From contig NZ_CP026003.1 of assembly GCF_003086795.1 (NCBI RefSeq), positions 2,252,777 through 2,316,776 of the forward strand: a DNA stretch of 64,000 nucleotides, read 5' to 3'. This document shows, in pieces, positions 1-12,958 of the stretch. The DNA is from Stenotrophomonas sp. SAU14A_NAIMI4_5 (GTDB taxonomy: Bacteria; Pseudomonadota; Gammaproteobacteria; Xanthomonadales; Xanthomonadaceae). The translations under genes and the position numbers were made by a program. Under the pieces are notes generated by a model. It saw nothing but the letters and a program-made list of their open reading frames with translations. It was not told the DNA's origin and did no database searches. How positions within the stretch are numbered: position 1 is the first letter of the stretch; every line of letters starts with the position of its first letter.

Positions 1-722
1 GCCAGCTTGCGGATCTGTTCGTTGAAGGTGGTCGAGCGCTCGGACAGGTTGCGCACTTCGTCGGCCACCACCGCGAAGCCACGACCGGCTTCACCGGCAC
101 GGGCCGCTTCGATGGCCGCGTTCAGCGCCAGCAGGTTGGTCTGGTCGGCAATCGACTTGACGTCTTCAAGCAGGGCGAAGATGCCGTCCAGGTGCTGGGC
201 CATCTGGTCGATGTGCTGCACGGTGGTGCTGCTCTGGCCGCTCACCTGTTCCAGCGCTTCCACCAGCTGTTCCATGCGGTGGTTGGCGTGCTGGGCGAAG
301 CGGGCGACGTCGAGGCCGGCATTGCCTTCGTCACCGGCGCGGTCGACGATGCGCGACAGGGCCTGGCTCTGCTGGCGCGACTTGCGGTTCATCGCATCGA
401 AGCTGCCACCCAGGCTGGAGACGGCCTGGCGGATCAGGTCACGGGCGCGTTCGACTTCGCCACGCGAGCCGTCGATCTCGTTGCCGACGAAGCTGCGCAG
501 TTCGGTCAGCAGCTGGTCCTGCTCACGCAGGACACGGGCATGTTCCGGGGAACGCTGCGCCTGGGCGCGGGTGGTCCACCACGCAAAGCCCAGCCAGCTC
601 AGCGTCATCGTGGTCAGGATCGCCCAACGCAGGGCGGCCGGCCATTCGAAACCGATGGCGAAGGGGAGCAGCAGGGTCAAGGCCAGGGGGGCGGCCAGAC
701 GGATGAAAATGCGTGAGTACAT
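1..722 (-). CDS. Methyl-accepting chemotaxis protein, 5' part (runs off window start)
   Basis: Reading leftwards from the ATG at 722, the frame stays open to the window edge (240 codons). It starts with a hydrophobic segment of about 45 residues that looks like two short membrane passes, then a long helical stretch, then the chemoreceptor signalling signature around residues 190-230 ([19 protein letters not shown], then [16 protein letters not shown]). That hairpin tip binds CheA/CheW in the family. The cytoplasmic region starts soon after the membrane part, so there is little or no periplasmic sensor domain. The ligand is unknown. The 3' end lies outside the window. Confidence 0.9.
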   Translation of the reverse strand, partial: MYSRIFIRLAAPLALTLLLPFAIGFEWPAALRWAILTTMTLSWLGFAWWTTRAQAQRSPEHARVLREQDQLLTELRSFVGNEIDGSRGEVERARDLIRQAVSSLGGSFDAMNRKSRQQSQALSRIVDRAGDEGNAGLDVARFAQHANHRMEQLVEALEQVSGQSSTTVQHIDQMAQHLDGIFALLEDVKSIADQTNLLALNAAIEAARAGEAGRGFAVVADEVRNLSERSTTFNEQIRKL

Positions 723-840
723 GGACGTTCTCGGGAGGTGCACGGAGGATGTATCGGCCGTACCCCCTTTCTCTTTAACGTCGATGTGGCTTCTGGATGC
801 GCCGGATTTCCGACGCCCCGGTGCGTCAGGGGTCAGCCGC

Positions 841-880
841 GGGGTCGGATCCCTTTTCCACGGAAAAGGGCTCTGACCCC
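841..880. repeat. GGGGTC...GACCCC palindromic repeat
   Basis: A 40-bp imperfect palindrome with GGGGTC/GACCCC ends and complementary CCCTTTTCC/GGAAAAGGG inner arms. The same unit in opposite orientation lies at 28268-28306. It sits just past the hflD stop codon and could act as its transcription terminator. It looks like a dispersed repetitive extragenic element. Confidence 0.7.
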
Positions 881-888
881 AAGGCCCC

Positions 889-1503
889 TCAGGCCAGCTG
901 CCGGTCCACGGCTTCGGTCATCGCCTTGCGGCTGAGCAGGAAGTCCCAGTAGCTGCCGCCCAGCTGCCGCCAGAGCACGGCCGCACGCACGGCGGCCAGC
1001 AGCAGCGCGCGGATCTCGGCCACCACCCCGGCCTGGCCCAGGTAGTGCGGGTTGCCCTGCACCATGACGCGCGGCTTGAGGTGGCTGATGGTGTCGGCGT
1101 AGAGGCCGCCCAGGCTGGCCAGCACGTCCGGGTGGCCGCTGTCGCCCAGCTCGGCGGCCTGGCGCTGGGCACGCTCGATGCCCGAGGCGACCTTGTTCAC
1201 GGTGGCGCCGTCCTGCACGAACCGCCGCTCCAGCTGCAGCACCGACAGGGCCAGCTTGGGCAGGATCGGGTCCTGGCCCTGGTTGCGGAAGTAGTTGTGC
1301 AGCAGGCGCAGGCCGGATTTCAGCGCGTCGCGGTCACCGAAGACCTCCTGCGGGGAGGCGGCATCGATGCGGAACACGCTGTCCACCGCGGTACGTACCG
1401 CCGCGGCGTCGGAATGGCCGGTATCGGCGATACGGCGTACCTGCTGCAGGGCCTGGGCAATGCCGGCCAGGGCCAGGACGCGGTCGTCGACAGTGAAACT
1501 CAT
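889..1503 (-). CDS. hflD: High frequency lysogenization protein HflD homologue
   Basis: A 204-residue protein, the usual length for the HflD family, rich in helix-forming residues with no signal peptide. The N-terminus ([20 protein letters not shown]) fits the family. E. coli HflD was named for its effect on lambda lysogenization through CII; its housekeeping role is less clear. Its start codon overlaps the mnmA stop as ATGA, so it is translationally coupled as the last gene of nudJ-mnmA-hflD, the same order as in E. coli. Confidence 0.9.
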   Translation of the reverse strand: MSFTVDDRVLALAGIAQALQQVRRIADTGHSDAAAVRTAVDSVFRIDAASPQEVFGDRDALKSGLRLLHNYFRNQGQDPILPKLALSVLQLERRFVQDGATVNKVASGIERAQRQAAELGDSGHPDVLASLGGLYADTISHLKPRVMVQGNPHYLGQAGVVAEIRALLLAAVRAAVLWRQLGGSYWDFLLSRKAMTEAVDRQLA

Positions 1504-2642
1504 GCAGCGATTACCTCAAAAGGAGAAGGGGTGGTGCGCAGGCGCTGTTCCAGCGGCGCATCGGTGGCGGCGATGACCGCGCCGCCCAGGCAGACGTCGC
1601 CGTCATACAGCACCAGCGACTGCCCCGGGGTCACGGCCCGCTGCGGGCGGGCGAAGGTCACCTGCACGCTGCCATCGTCCAGCACCTCGACCGTACACGG
1701 CTCGTCCGGCTGCCGGTAGCGGGTCTGTGCCGTGCACTCGAAGCGGCGGGCCGGCGGGGCCCCGGCAATCCAGTGCGCGGTTTCCGAGCGCAGGCGGTCG
1801 GACAGCATCCACTTGCTGTCCCGGTCCTGGTCCACGTACAGCACGTTACTGGCCACGTCCTTGCCGACCACGTACCACGGCGCCGCGGGGCGGCCGCGCA
1901 CGCCGCCGATGTTCAGGCCCTCGCGCTGGCCCAGGGTGAAATAGAACACGCCCGGGTGCTCGGCGATGACGCTGCCGTCGGCCGGGTCGAGTATCTGGCC
2001 GGTCTTCGCCGGCAGGTAGCGGCCGAGGAACTCGCGGAAGTCACGCTCGCCGATGAAGCAGATGCCGGTGGAATCCTTCTTGGCATGGGTCGGCAGGCTG
2101 ACGTCGCGGGCGATCCGGCGCAGGTCGCTCTTTTCCAGGTCACCAATCGGGAACAGGGTGGCGGCCAGCTGTTCCTGCCCCAGCTGGTGCAGGAAGTAGC
2201 TCTGGTCCTTGGAACGGTCGGCGCCGCGCAGCAGCAGCCACTGCTGGCCGCGCTGGGCGACCCGCGCGTAGTGGCCGGTCGCGATGCGCTCGGCCCCCAG
2301 CTCGCGGGCGGCGTCCAGGAAATGCTTGAACTTCACTTCGCGGTTGCACAGCACGTCCGGGTTGGGCGTGCGGCCGGCGGCGTACTCGGCCAGGAAGTGC
2401 TCGAATACGCCCTGCCAGTACTCGCTGGAAAAATCGCGGAAGTGGAACGGGATGCCGAGCAGACCGCAGACGGCCACCGCGTCGCGGCGGTCATCCTCGG
2501 CACGGCAGTCGCCGCTGCCATCGTCGGCCCAGTTCTGCATGAACAGGCCGGCCACGGCCTCGCCCTGCTGCACCAGGCGCCAGGCGGCCACGGACGAATC
2601 CACGCCGCCGGACACGCCGACCATCACCCGTGGGCTGCTCAT
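1500..2642 (-). CDS. mnmA: tRNA-specific 2-thiouridylase MnmA
   Basis: This enzyme installs the 2-thio group on U34 of tRNA-Lys, -Glu and -Gln. The 380-residue protein opens with the PP-loop GVSGGVDSS for ATP binding. It has both expected catalytic cysteines, in [12 protein letters not shown] and in [13 protein letters not shown]. An upstream in-frame start is possible, but the ATG at 2642 overlaps the nudJ stop as ATGA and matches the family N-terminus, so it was chosen. It is the middle gene of nudJ-mnmA-hflD. Confidence 0.96.
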   Translation of the reverse strand: MSSPRVMVGVSGGVDSSVAAWRLVQQGEAVAGLFMQNWADDGSGDCRAEDDRRDAVAVCGLLGIPFHFRDFSSEYWQGVFEHFLAEYAAGRTPNPDVLCNREVKFKHFLDAARELGAERIATGHYARVAQRGQQWLLLRGADRSKDQSYFLHQLGQEQLAATLFPIGDLEKSDLRRIARDVSLPTHAKKDSTGICFIGERDFREFLGRYLPAKTGQILDPADGSVIAEHPGVFYFTLGQREGLNIGGVRGRPAAPWYVVGKDVASNVLYVDQDRDSKWMLSDRLRSETAHWIAGAPPARRFECTAQTRYRQPDEPCTVEVLDDGSVQVTFARPQRAVTPGQSLVLYDGDVCLGGAVIAATDAPLEQRLRTTPSPFEVIAA

Positions 2643-3100
2643 GCGACCTCCTGGACCAGGGAAAGCGGATGGCGCTGGCCGGCCAGGTAGTCGGCCACCA
2701 CCTGCCAGACCAGCGGGCTGCGCAGGCGCGACCCGGCGGCCTGCAGCTCGGCCGGGTCCAGCCACAGGGCGCGGTCGATGCCGGTATCCAGCGGCTGCTC
2801 GGGGTCGTGCGAGAGCGGGCGGGCGGCGTAGCAGAAGCGCAGGAACGCCGTGCCGTCAGGCGCGGTCCACTGGTAGCAGCCGATGAAGGCGGTCAGTTCC
2901 ACCGTCCAGCCGGTTTCCTCGCGCGTCTCGCGCAGGGCGGCGGCGGCCAGGCTCTCGCCCGGTTCCAGGTGGCCGGCGGGCTGGTTCAGCACCTGCCGCC
3001 CCTCGATGGTTTCTTCCACCAGCAGCACGCGGCCGCCGTCGACCACCAAGGTGGCCACGGTGGCATGCGGTGCCCAGCGCGGGTCCTGCACAGCGTTCAA
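2639..3100 (-). CDS. nudJ: Nudix hydrolase, NudJ type
   Basis: A 153-residue Nudix protein with a complete Nudix box near residues 43-66 (GHLEPGE, then RETREETGW), which binds the metal needed to split nucleoside diphosphate-linked substrates. NudJ of E. coli acts on thiamine precursor pyrophosphates and NTPs; substrate here is inferred only from position and length. It is first in the coupled operon with mnmA and hflD, the arrangement known for nudJ. Confidence 0.85.
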   Translation of the reverse strand: MNAVQDPRWAPHATVATLVVDGGRVLLVEETIEGRQVLNQPAGHLEPGESLAAAALRETREETGWTVELTAFIGCYQWTAPDGTAFLRFCYAARPLSHDPEQPLDTGIDRALWLDPAELQAAGSRLRSPLVWQVVADYLAGQRHPLSLVQEVA

Positions 3101-3101
3101 C

Positions 3102-3590
3102 TCAGAGGTCGTCCTTCTTGGTCAGCTCCAGCTCCATCGCATCGGCGGTACGGATGGCCGCATCGATGGCGTCGCTGAGCTGGTCGGTGGTGGCATCGGC
3201 GTCGATTTTCACCACGAACATGGCGGTCTTGTCCTGCTTCACCCAGCCGCCCATCTTGGCGTCCTGGGAGTCTTCCAGCATGCGGTTGGCCACGGCTTCG
3301 GGGAACTGCGCGGTCTTGGACACATAGCCCGGCGACCAGATCTCACGGATGTTGTGGCTGCCGAAGTCCTCCACGGCCGAACGCACGTAGACGATCTGGG
3401 TGCGATCGCCTTCCACGTCGAACACCATCTGGTAATCGCCGTCCTCGTCCACCTCGAAGGTGTAGCCCAGCTTTTCCAGGTGGCGTGCGATGGCGGCGTC
3501 GGCCTTGCTGCTCTCTGCGGCGGTCGCGGCACCGGCACTGCCGGCGGCGGCCAGGGCGAACAGCAGAGCAGGCAGAAGGGTCCTTTTCAT
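3102..3590 (-). CDS. Exported YbjN-like protein
   Basis: A 162-residue protein whose first 24 residues form a signal peptide (MKRTLLPALLFALAAAGSAGA). The mature part alternates strand and helix with phrases like LEKLGYTFEVDEDGDYQ, which resemble the YbjN/sensory-transduction-regulator fold, but the match is by eye. The start is the ATG directly before the signal peptide. It lies one base before nudJ on the same strand, so it may be cotranscribed. Function unknown. Confidence 0.7.
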   Translation of the reverse strand: MKRTLLPALLFALAAAGSAGAATAAESSKADAAIARHLEKLGYTFEVDEDGDYQMVFDVEGDRTQIVYVRSAVEDFGSHNIREIWSPGYVSKTAQFPEAVANRMLEDSQDAKMGGWVKQDKTAMFVVKIDADATTDQLSDAIDAAIRTADAMELELTKKDDL

Positions 3591-3688
3591 GAAAATCCTG
3601 TGAAACGTGGGGGACAGGCGTTGATTGTGACGGCGGCCGTGCGTGCCGTCCATTCCGCGGCGGGCCGACGCAGGACCGTCGCACCCTC

Positions 3689-3701
3689 TATAATGTCCAG
3701 A
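3689..3701 (+). promoter_or_regulatory. Promoter -10 giving a probably leaderless clpS mRNA
   Basis: A perfect TATAAT lies at 3689-3694, exactly six bases before the clpS ATG at 3701. With normal -10 to start-site spacing, transcription would begin at or within a base of the A of the ATG. There is no Shine-Dalgarno sequence. The next in-frame ATG is inside the conserved ClpS core, so the start cannot easily be moved. The -35 region is weak. Confidence 0.6.
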
Positions 3702-4027
3702 TGCCCCGCGAGTCTTCCCCCGAATCCCATCACGATCACGGTATTGCCGTGGAGCCCGCGCGCCCGGAAGTGGCGCCGCCGCCGTTCTACCAGGTCATGA
3801 TCCTCAACGACGACTACACCCCGATGGATTTCGTGGTGGACGTCCTGCAGCAGTTCTTCAGCATGGACCTGGACAAGGCCACGCAGGTGATGCTGCACGT
3901 CCATACCCGCGGCCGCGGTGTCTGCGGGGTGTTCACCCGCGAAGTGGCCGAGACCAAGGTCGCCCAGGTCAACGAGTACTCGCGCATGAACCAGCATCCG
4001 CTGCTGTGCACGATGGAAAAGGCCTGA
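3701..4027 (+). CDS. clpS: ATP-dependent Clp protease adaptor ClpS
   Basis: A 108-residue ClpS. It recognises N-terminal Leu, Phe, Trp and Tyr degrons and delivers substrates to ClpAP. After a flexible 28-residue N-terminus comes the conserved core ([17 protein letters not shown]), the [19 protein letters not shown] segment that lines the binding pocket, and a C-terminal tail. clpA follows downstream on the same strand. aat, which makes N-degrons, lies about 4 kb further on. Confidence 0.97.
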   Translation: MPRESSPESHHDHGIAVEPARPEVAPPPFYQVMILNDDYTPMDFVVDVLQQFFSMDLDKATQVMLHVHTRGRGVCGVFTREVAETKVAQVNEYSRMNQHPLLCTMEKA

Positions 4028-4332
4028 CCCCGGCGCATCGCCGGTAATCCGCACTGTTCCAGCCATGGCCGTTCTCTGGCCCCGTCTGCGTGCTCACGTT
4101 CAATCCGCCTGCCTTGCCCGCAAAGAACCCGGGCGGGGCGCGTTGCGGGTCATCACGTGGCAATCGCTGGTGGCTCGGGTAGGGTTCGCCGAAGCTCCGG
4201 CGGGCGCCCCGGGCGTGAACGATGATCAAGCAATCCGCACTGCTAACGCCATCTGAACGCAGCAATCCGCTAGGGTGATGGAAATCGCGTAGTCAGGCCG
4301 CATATTGTCCCCATCTGCCGCCGGAGTAATCC
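4028..4332. other. clpS-clpA intergenic region
   Basis: About 300 bases without a convincing gene. Short open frames exist on both strands but lack ribosome sites and family features. It presumably holds the clpA promoter; no clear -35/-10 pair was seen. A short GGAG lies just before the clpA ATG. Confidence 0.5.
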
Positions 4333-6615
<2,283 letters not shown>

Positions 6616-6641
6616 GGGCTGGGTTTGATGGATGTTGCAGG

Positions 6642-6667
6642 ACAAGGGCGGCTTCGGCCGCCCTTGT
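6642..6667 (+). terminator. Hairpin terminator after clpA
   Basis: An inverted repeat with arms ACAAGGGCGGC and GCCGCCCTTGT around a TTCG loop, 26 bases past the clpA stop. A second, nearly identical copy lies at 7117-7143 after the next gene; the match extends beyond the hairpin for 34 bases in total (6643-6676 against 7117-7150, one mismatch). Confidence 0.75.
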
Positions 6668-6731
6668 TGTATCTGCTTGTCGCGCACGGCCTTGCATGTG
6701 CAGGGAATCAAGGCAGACGTCTGCCGTACAG

Positions 6732-6766
6732 CGATACGGGAACCGCAGTGTATCGCGCAACGATAC
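6732..6766. promoter_or_regulatory. Probable operator of the HigA-type gene
   Basis: Three copies of the hexamer CGATAC/GTATCG at 6732-6737, 6750-6755 (inverted) and 6761-6766, about 40-70 bases upstream of the antitoxin ATG. Antitoxins of this class usually repress their own promoter by binding such inverted half-sites. The assignment is inferred from the symmetry and position. Confidence 0.5.
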
Positions 6767-6804
6767 GGAATACAGTCGTGATCAGGACTATCACTGAGAG
6801 CCGC

Positions 6805-7095
6805 ATGATCCATCACCATCCCCATCCCGGCGAAACGCTGAAGGCCATGGTGTTTGACCCGGCCTCGCTATCCGTCACTGAGGCTGCCGACCGCTTGGCG
6901 ATGTCGCGCGTGGCGCTTTCCCGCGTCATCAACGGTAAGGCGGGCATAAGTCCGGACCTCGCCATCCGCCTGGAAATGGCGGGCGTGAGTACGGCTGTGT
7001 TCTGGATGGGGTTGCAGTCGAATTACGATCTCTGGCTTGCGCGGCAGCGCGGGCAGCCGACAGTGCAGTCGCTTCTCGCCGCGCGCGAAGGCTGA
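6805..7095 (+). CDS. higA: HigA-family antitoxin-like transcriptional regulator (no HigB seen)
   Basis: A 96-residue protein with the HigA layout: HPGETLKAMVFDP, a helix-turn-helix around residues 25-60 (SVTEAADRLAMSRVALSRVI), and the NGKAGISPDLAIRLE segment. HigA normally neutralises the HigB mRNA-cleaving toxin encoded just upstream. Here only 137 bases separate the clpA terminator from this start, too little for a HigB gene of about 270 bases. So it is an orphan antitoxin or a stand-alone regulator. The gene is bracketed by two near-identical terminator repeats. Confidence 0.88.
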   Translation: MIHHHPHPGETLKAMVFDPASLSVTEAADRLAMSRVALSRVINGKAGISPDLAIRLEMAGVSTAVFWMGLQSNYDLWLARQRGQPTVQSLLAAREG

Positions 7096-7116
7096 CATCT
7101 GCACCACCGGTTTCAA

Positions 7117-7143
7117 CAAGGGCGGCTTCGGCCGCCCTTGTTA
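7117..7143 (+). terminator. Hairpin terminator after the HigA-type gene
   Basis: A second copy of the clpA terminator (stem CAAGGGCGGC/GCCGCCCTTG, loop TTCG) 21 bases past the stop codon. The repeated sequence extends to 7150. Together with 6643-6676 it forms direct repeats around the antitoxin gene. Confidence 0.75.
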
Positions 7144-7152
7144 TATCTGCCA

Positions 7153-7545
7153 TCAACGGCTGCGTTGGCGTGCCTTCTGCTTGAAGGCCGTCGCATCGAT
7201 CGGCTCGACGCTGGCAACGGCGCAGTAACCGCCGTCGGTGCGCAGTTCGGTGCGCCCGGCGCCGCAGACCTGGCCCTGCTCGCCATCAGTCACGAACGTC
7301 AGCTTGCGCGAGTAGCCGGCCTTGCTGCAGTCATCCTTGAAGTGCACCACATAATGGTCCTGGCCATTGCGCAGCAGGATGTTGCGCGATGCGCCGGCGC
7401 GCACCAGCTGCAGGTCGCTGTCCAGCTGGATGCAGGCATCGGTTCCGGCCGGCGGAGTATCCGCGGCATGGGCGGGCGTCGCCAGGAGGGTGCTGGCAGA
7501 CAGCGCCAGCGCGGCGAACAGGGCGGGCAGGGAGTGCATGTTCAT
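7153..7545 (-). CDS. Exported DUF6491-like protein
   Basis: A 130-residue protein with a signal peptide (MNMHSLPALFAALALSAST, cleavage after AHA near residue 28). The mature domain has three cysteines that could form a disulfide (ACIQLD, DDCSKAGY, VCGAG) and resembles small periplasmic DUF6491 proteins of xanthomonads. A second ATG two codons later is an equally good start. It converges with the HigA-type gene. Function unknown. Confidence 0.65.
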   Translation of the reverse strand: MNMHSLPALFAALALSASTLLATPAHAADTPPAGTDACIQLDSDLQLVRAGASRNILLRNGQDHYVVHFKDDCSKAGYSRKLTFVTDGEQGQVCGAGRTELRTDGGYCAVASVEPIDATAFKQKARQRSR

Positions 7546-7693
7546 GGCGGGGCAGGGGATGGCGATCCGGACTGGATCGGGTACCACTTTGCCGCCACCG
7601 ATGCGAATGCGAATCTGCCTCAAGGCGGCCTGACCGATGCCACGGTGTGTTCGGTCAGGGTGACCTCCGGCAGGGTCGGATTGCAGGCATGAC

Positions 7694-7720
7694 AAAAGGC
7701 CAGCAAGCGACGCTGGCCTT
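7694..7720 (-). terminator. Terminator of infA
   Basis: On the minus strand the stem AAGGCCAGCG/CGCTTGCTGGCCTT is followed by a short T run. It starts about 28 bases past the infA stop. Confidence 0.75.
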
Positions 7721-7747
7721 GTCAGGATGGCGCAGAGCGCCGACCGC

Positions 7748-7966
7748 TTACTTCATGCGGTAGGTGATACGACCCTTGGTCAGGTCGTACGGGGTCATTT
7801 CAACCTTGACCCGGTCACCGGTGAGGATGCGGATGTAGTTCTTGCGCATGCGGCCGGAGATGTGGGCGATGATTTCGTGCCCATTTTCCAGACGAACGCG
7901 GAAAGTGGTGTTCGGCAGCGTCTCGCTGACGGTGCCCTCGAACTCGATGGAATCGTCTTTCGACAT
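7748..7966 (-). CDS. infA: Translation initiation factor IF-1
   Basis: A 72-residue S1/OB-fold protein that is essentially canonical: [19 protein letters not shown] at the start, [19 protein letters not shown] in the middle, GRITYR at the end. It binds the ribosomal A site with IF-2 and IF-3 during initiation. Its position between clpA and aat matches the order in other gammaproteobacteria. Confidence 0.98.
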   Translation of the reverse strand: MSKDDSIEFEGTVSETLPNTTFRVRLENGHEIIAHISGRMRKNYIRILTGDRVKVEMTPYDLTKGRITYRMK

Positions 7967-8052
7967 GTAGTCCTGTGCGGTTCAGAAAACGGCCACGCTG
8001 GGCCTAAGGCGCGGTATTTTACGCGCCCTTCGCTCAGCTTGCAAAGATCTGG

Positions 8053-8793
8053 TTAATTGCCCGCAAGATCCCGGGCAGGCAGGCGTCCGACGGCCTGGGT
8101 CCAGGGGCCTTCACGGCCCTCTTCGCGCACCGCCTGGCGGACATGCTGCAGGAATTCCTCGCGCGGCAGGTGAACCGCCCCCATCCGCAGCAGGTGCGGG
8201 TTCTCCACCTGGGCATCGACCAGCGGCCAGCCCCAGCGGTGCAGGGTCGCGGCCAGCGCCGCCAGGGCGATCTTGGAACCGCCGCTGGCGCCGCTGAACA
8301 TGCTTTCGCCGAAGAACATCCGGCCGATGGCCACCCCGTAGATGCCGCCGACCAAGGTCTGCTGGTCCCAGACCTCGAACGAGTGGGCGAAGCCGAGATC
8401 GTGCAGGTGGCTGTACGCGTCCACCATCTCCGGACTGATCCAGGTGCCGTCCTGGCCCGGGCGAGGTGCGGCGGCGCAGGCCCGCATCACCCGATTGAAA
8501 GCGGTATCGGCGGTCACTTCCCAGGTGCTGGCGCGCAACTGGCGGCGGAAGCGGCTGGACAGGTGCACGCCATCGGTGCGGAAGACCATGCGCGGATCGG
8601 GCGACCACCACAGGATCGGCTCGCCCTCGCTGAACCACGGAAAGATGCCGCCGGCATAGGCGTTGAGCAGCCGCAACGGATGCAGGTCGCCCCCCACCGC
8701 CAGCAGCCCGTCGGGTTTGCGCAGCGCGGTTTCGGCTGGCGGGAAGGGCGAATCCGGCGCATCGGCCAGGCGCCAGGGCAGCGGGCGGGTCAT
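8053..8793 (-). CDS. aat: Leucyl/phenylalanyl-tRNA--protein transferase
   Basis: A 246-residue enzyme that adds Leu or Phe from aminoacyl-tRNA to proteins starting with Arg or Lys, creating degrons for ClpS-ClpAP. Family motifs are present: FPPAETALRKPDGLLAVGGD near the start, GIFPWFSEGEPILWWSPDPR, GGIYGVAIGRMFFGESMFS, and PLVDAQVENPHL. It lies upstream of infA on the same strand. Its pathway partners clpS and clpA are nearby on the opposite strand. Confidence 0.97.
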   Translation of the reverse strand: MTRPLPWRLADAPDSPFPPAETALRKPDGLLAVGGDLHPLRLLNAYAGGIFPWFSEGEPILWWSPDPRMVFRTDGVHLSSRFRRQLRASTWEVTADTAFNRVMRACAAAPRPGQDGTWISPEMVDAYSHLHDLGFAHSFEVWDQQTLVGGIYGVAIGRMFFGESMFSGASGGSKIALAALAATLHRWGWPLVDAQVENPHLLRMGAVHLPREEFLQHVRQAVREEGREGPWTQAVGRLPARDLAGN

Positions 8794-8842
8794 GCGGGCA
8801 TTGTATTCGTCGCGGCCCCGCGCGAATGCCTGGGTTGGCGCG

Positions 8843-9967
8843 TCATCCGTCCGCGCGAAACGGGCTGTGCCCCATCAATTCCTGCCGGTACCGACGCACG
8901 TCGCGCCGTTCCTGCCGGCACCACTCCAGCAGTGCCTCGGCAAAATCCGCGTCGGCCACCCAATGCCGGCTGCGCACCAGCGTAGGCAGGAATCCCCGCG
9001 CCAGTTTGTGTTCGCCTTGTGCGCCCGGCTCGAAACGCGCCAGTCCCTCGCGCAGGCAGTACTCGATGCCCTGGTAGTAGCAGGCCTCGAAGTGCAGGCC
9101 AGGCAGGGTGGCGCCGCCCCAGTAGCGGCCGTACAGCGTGTCGCCACCGCGCAGGCACAGCGCACCGGCAATGGGTTCGCCCTCGTACTCGGCCAGGAAC
9201 AGCACCAGCCCGCGCCCCAGCGAAATCGCAAGGTGGCGCAGGAACGCCTCGGTCAGCGCCGGTGCGTTGCCGTACTCGAGGAAGGTCTGCAGGTAGAAGC
9301 GGTACATCGCCTGCAGGTCGGCGCGGCTGGCCTCATCGCCATGCACCACCCGGAAGCTGATGCCCTGGCGGACGACCTTTGCCCGCTCCTGGCGGATGTT
9401 CTTGCGGCGCTTGTGATCCATCGCGCCGAGGAACTGCTCGAACGTGGTCCAGTCGCCCGGGTTCTGCCATTGGAACTGCACGTCCTCGCGCAACAGCCAA
9501 TCATCGCTGAAGGCCTGATCGTCGTCGGAGGTGTGGAAATTGATGTGCGCCGACGACACATCGAGCCCTGGTAGCTGCTCCCGGAGCGCTGAAAGCAGGG
9601 CGGGTCGATCTGAATCGTGACGGGTGAGCAGGCGAGGTCCGGTCACCGGCGAATACGGCACTGCGCCCAGCCACTTCGGGTAGTAGTCGCGACCATGCCG
9701 CGCGTAGGCATTGGCCCAGGCATGGTCGAACACGAACTCGCCATGGGAGTTGGTCTTCAGGTAGCCGGGGATGGCGCCGACCAGGGTGTCGCCGTCCCAC
9801 AGGGTGAAGTGCTGCGGCTGCCAGCCCCAGTCGTCGCGCAGGCAGCCGTGGGCTTCCAGTCCGGACAGGAAGGCGTGGCTGACGAAAGGGTTGCGGCCGT
9901 CGTGCAGCGCATCCCAGTCGGTGGCGGGAATGACCTGCAGGGAGTCGAGGAAGCGGGCGGAAGGCAT
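8843..9967 (-). CDS. GNAT-like protein of the COG3146/DUF482 family
   Basis: A 374-residue protein (start MPSARFLDSLQVIPATDWDA) with the double acyltransferase fold of COG3146. Conserved stretches include NPFVSHAFLSGLEAHG, a KRRKNIRQER basic segment near residue 200, and FEACYYQGIEYCLREGL near residue 315. Family members are predicted acyltransferases; the substrate is unknown. A frame extends upstream of this ATG, but that part is the divergent intergenic region. Part of its 5' end is copied at 11841-12100. Confidence 0.8.
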   Translation of the reverse strand: MPSARFLDSLQVIPATDWDALHDGRNPFVSHAFLSGLEAHGCLRDDWGWQPQHFTLWDGDTLVGAIPGYLKTNSHGEFVFDHAWANAYARHGRDYYPKWLGAVPYSPVTGPRLLTRHDSDRPALLSALREQLPGLDVSSAHINFHTSDDDQAFSDDWLLREDVQFQWQNPGDWTTFEQFLGAMDHKRRKNIRQERAKVVRQGISFRVVHGDEASRADLQAMYRFYLQTFLEYGNAPALTEAFLRHLAISLGRGLVLFLAEYEGEPIAGALCLRGGDTLYGRYWGGATLPGLHFEACYYQGIEYCLREGLARFEPGAQGEHKLARGFLPTLVRSRHWVADADFAEALLEWCRQERRDVRRYRQELMGHSPFRADG

Positions 9968-10157
9968 GGGGGAAAGGATAGGGCAGGTCGGGTGCGAACG
10001 GGGCTGGCGGATTCGGGTTGGTCTGTTTCGGGGCTGCCGTGAGGAAAGTTGGAAATCTCTGGTTGTGCGCAGCTGGTGGAGGTTCGGAAGAGCGGTGCCG
10101 CGCAGGGTGTGGGGGCGTTGCAGGAGCGGCGCATCCACTCCTAAGGAGAAATCAAAG

Positions 10158-12100
<1,943 letters not shown>

Positions 12101-12289
12101 GGGGGGAAAGGATGGGGTAGGTTGGATGCGAACGGGGCTGGCGGAATCGGCTGGTCTGTTTGGGAGGCTGCCGTAAGCAAACTTGTAAATCTTCGTTTGT
12201 GCGTGCCCGGTAGAGGAATTAAAGTGTGGTTCTGCGCAGGGTGTGGGGTGCCGCAGAAGCGGCGCATCCACTTCATGCGAGGAGTAGTC

Positions 12290-12835
12290 ATGATGACCCG
12301 GAATTCTCAGCGAATCGCCCTTCCTCTTCTGTTGGCAGTTCTTGGAAGCGCAGTCGTCCCCTTCCTTGTTCAAGCTGCCGATTCCCCTGGCATCGCCCAG
12401 CGCGATGCCGAGCTTGACAACCTGCTGACCCAGAAGGCGCGCGATATCTTTGAGCGTGTCAAGCTGGTGGATGGTCAGGCGCGAAGCCGTCGGGTCGATG
12501 TCGTTGCTGATATCGACAAGGGCGTCGTAACGATCTCGCTGGATCGATCATTCCTTCCTGACAACCATGGGCCGTCGTATGAGGACCAGACCAGCGAAAT
12601 CAACTTCGGGCTACTGCACTGGGCCGAGCAGGTGGCGCCCTTTAGTAGTGTCATCCACCTTTACGACGGGAAGCCCGCTGAGTACTACTTTCCTGAGATC
12701 AAGGCCCAGACGATGCGGCAAGAGAAGCAGGGGAGGAGCGACGGCGGGGGCGGCCTGCAGAGATTTGAGGAGGGGGCGGAGAGCGTGAGGAATAGGACCG
12801 ACATTCCTCAACGTGCAAGTCCCCGAGCGTCGTGA
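12290..12835 (+). CDS. Exported relative of the amidase N-terminal domain (copy 2)
   Basis: A 181-residue protein, ATG preceded by AGGAG. A signal peptide covers about 32 residues. The mature domain aligns with residues 25-145 of the upstream amidase and with the next gene: DAELDNLLTQKARDIFERV, LDRSFLPDNHGPSYEDQ, and HLYDGKPAEYYFPE. The amidase domain is absent; a polar, glycine/arginine-rich tail of 45 residues follows. Its leader is homologous to that of the amidase gene, so it arose by tandem duplication. Function unknown. Confidence 0.75.
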   Translation: MMTRNSQRIALPLLLAVLGSAVVPFLVQAADSPGIAQRDAELDNLLTQKARDIFERVKLVDGQARSRRVDVVADIDKGVVTISLDRSFLPDNHGPSYEDQTSEINFGLLHWAEQVAPFSSVIHLYDGKPAEYYFPEIKAQTMRQEKQGRSDGGGGLQRFEEGAESVRNRTDIPQRASPRAS

Positions 12836-12958
12836 ACGCCTTAAGGATTCTTGCAATTTCGTGAGTGCGTGAACTTCGTTTCGTTCTTCATCTCGGGCAG
12901 GTGTGACGTTGAGGGGGCAGCGCATGGGCTGCGAGGACCCAAATTGAAGGACAGGCAC

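Noticed and set aside
6668..6804. HigB toxin upstream of the HigA-type gene
   Set aside because: Only 137 bases are available and no HigB-like residues appear in any frame.
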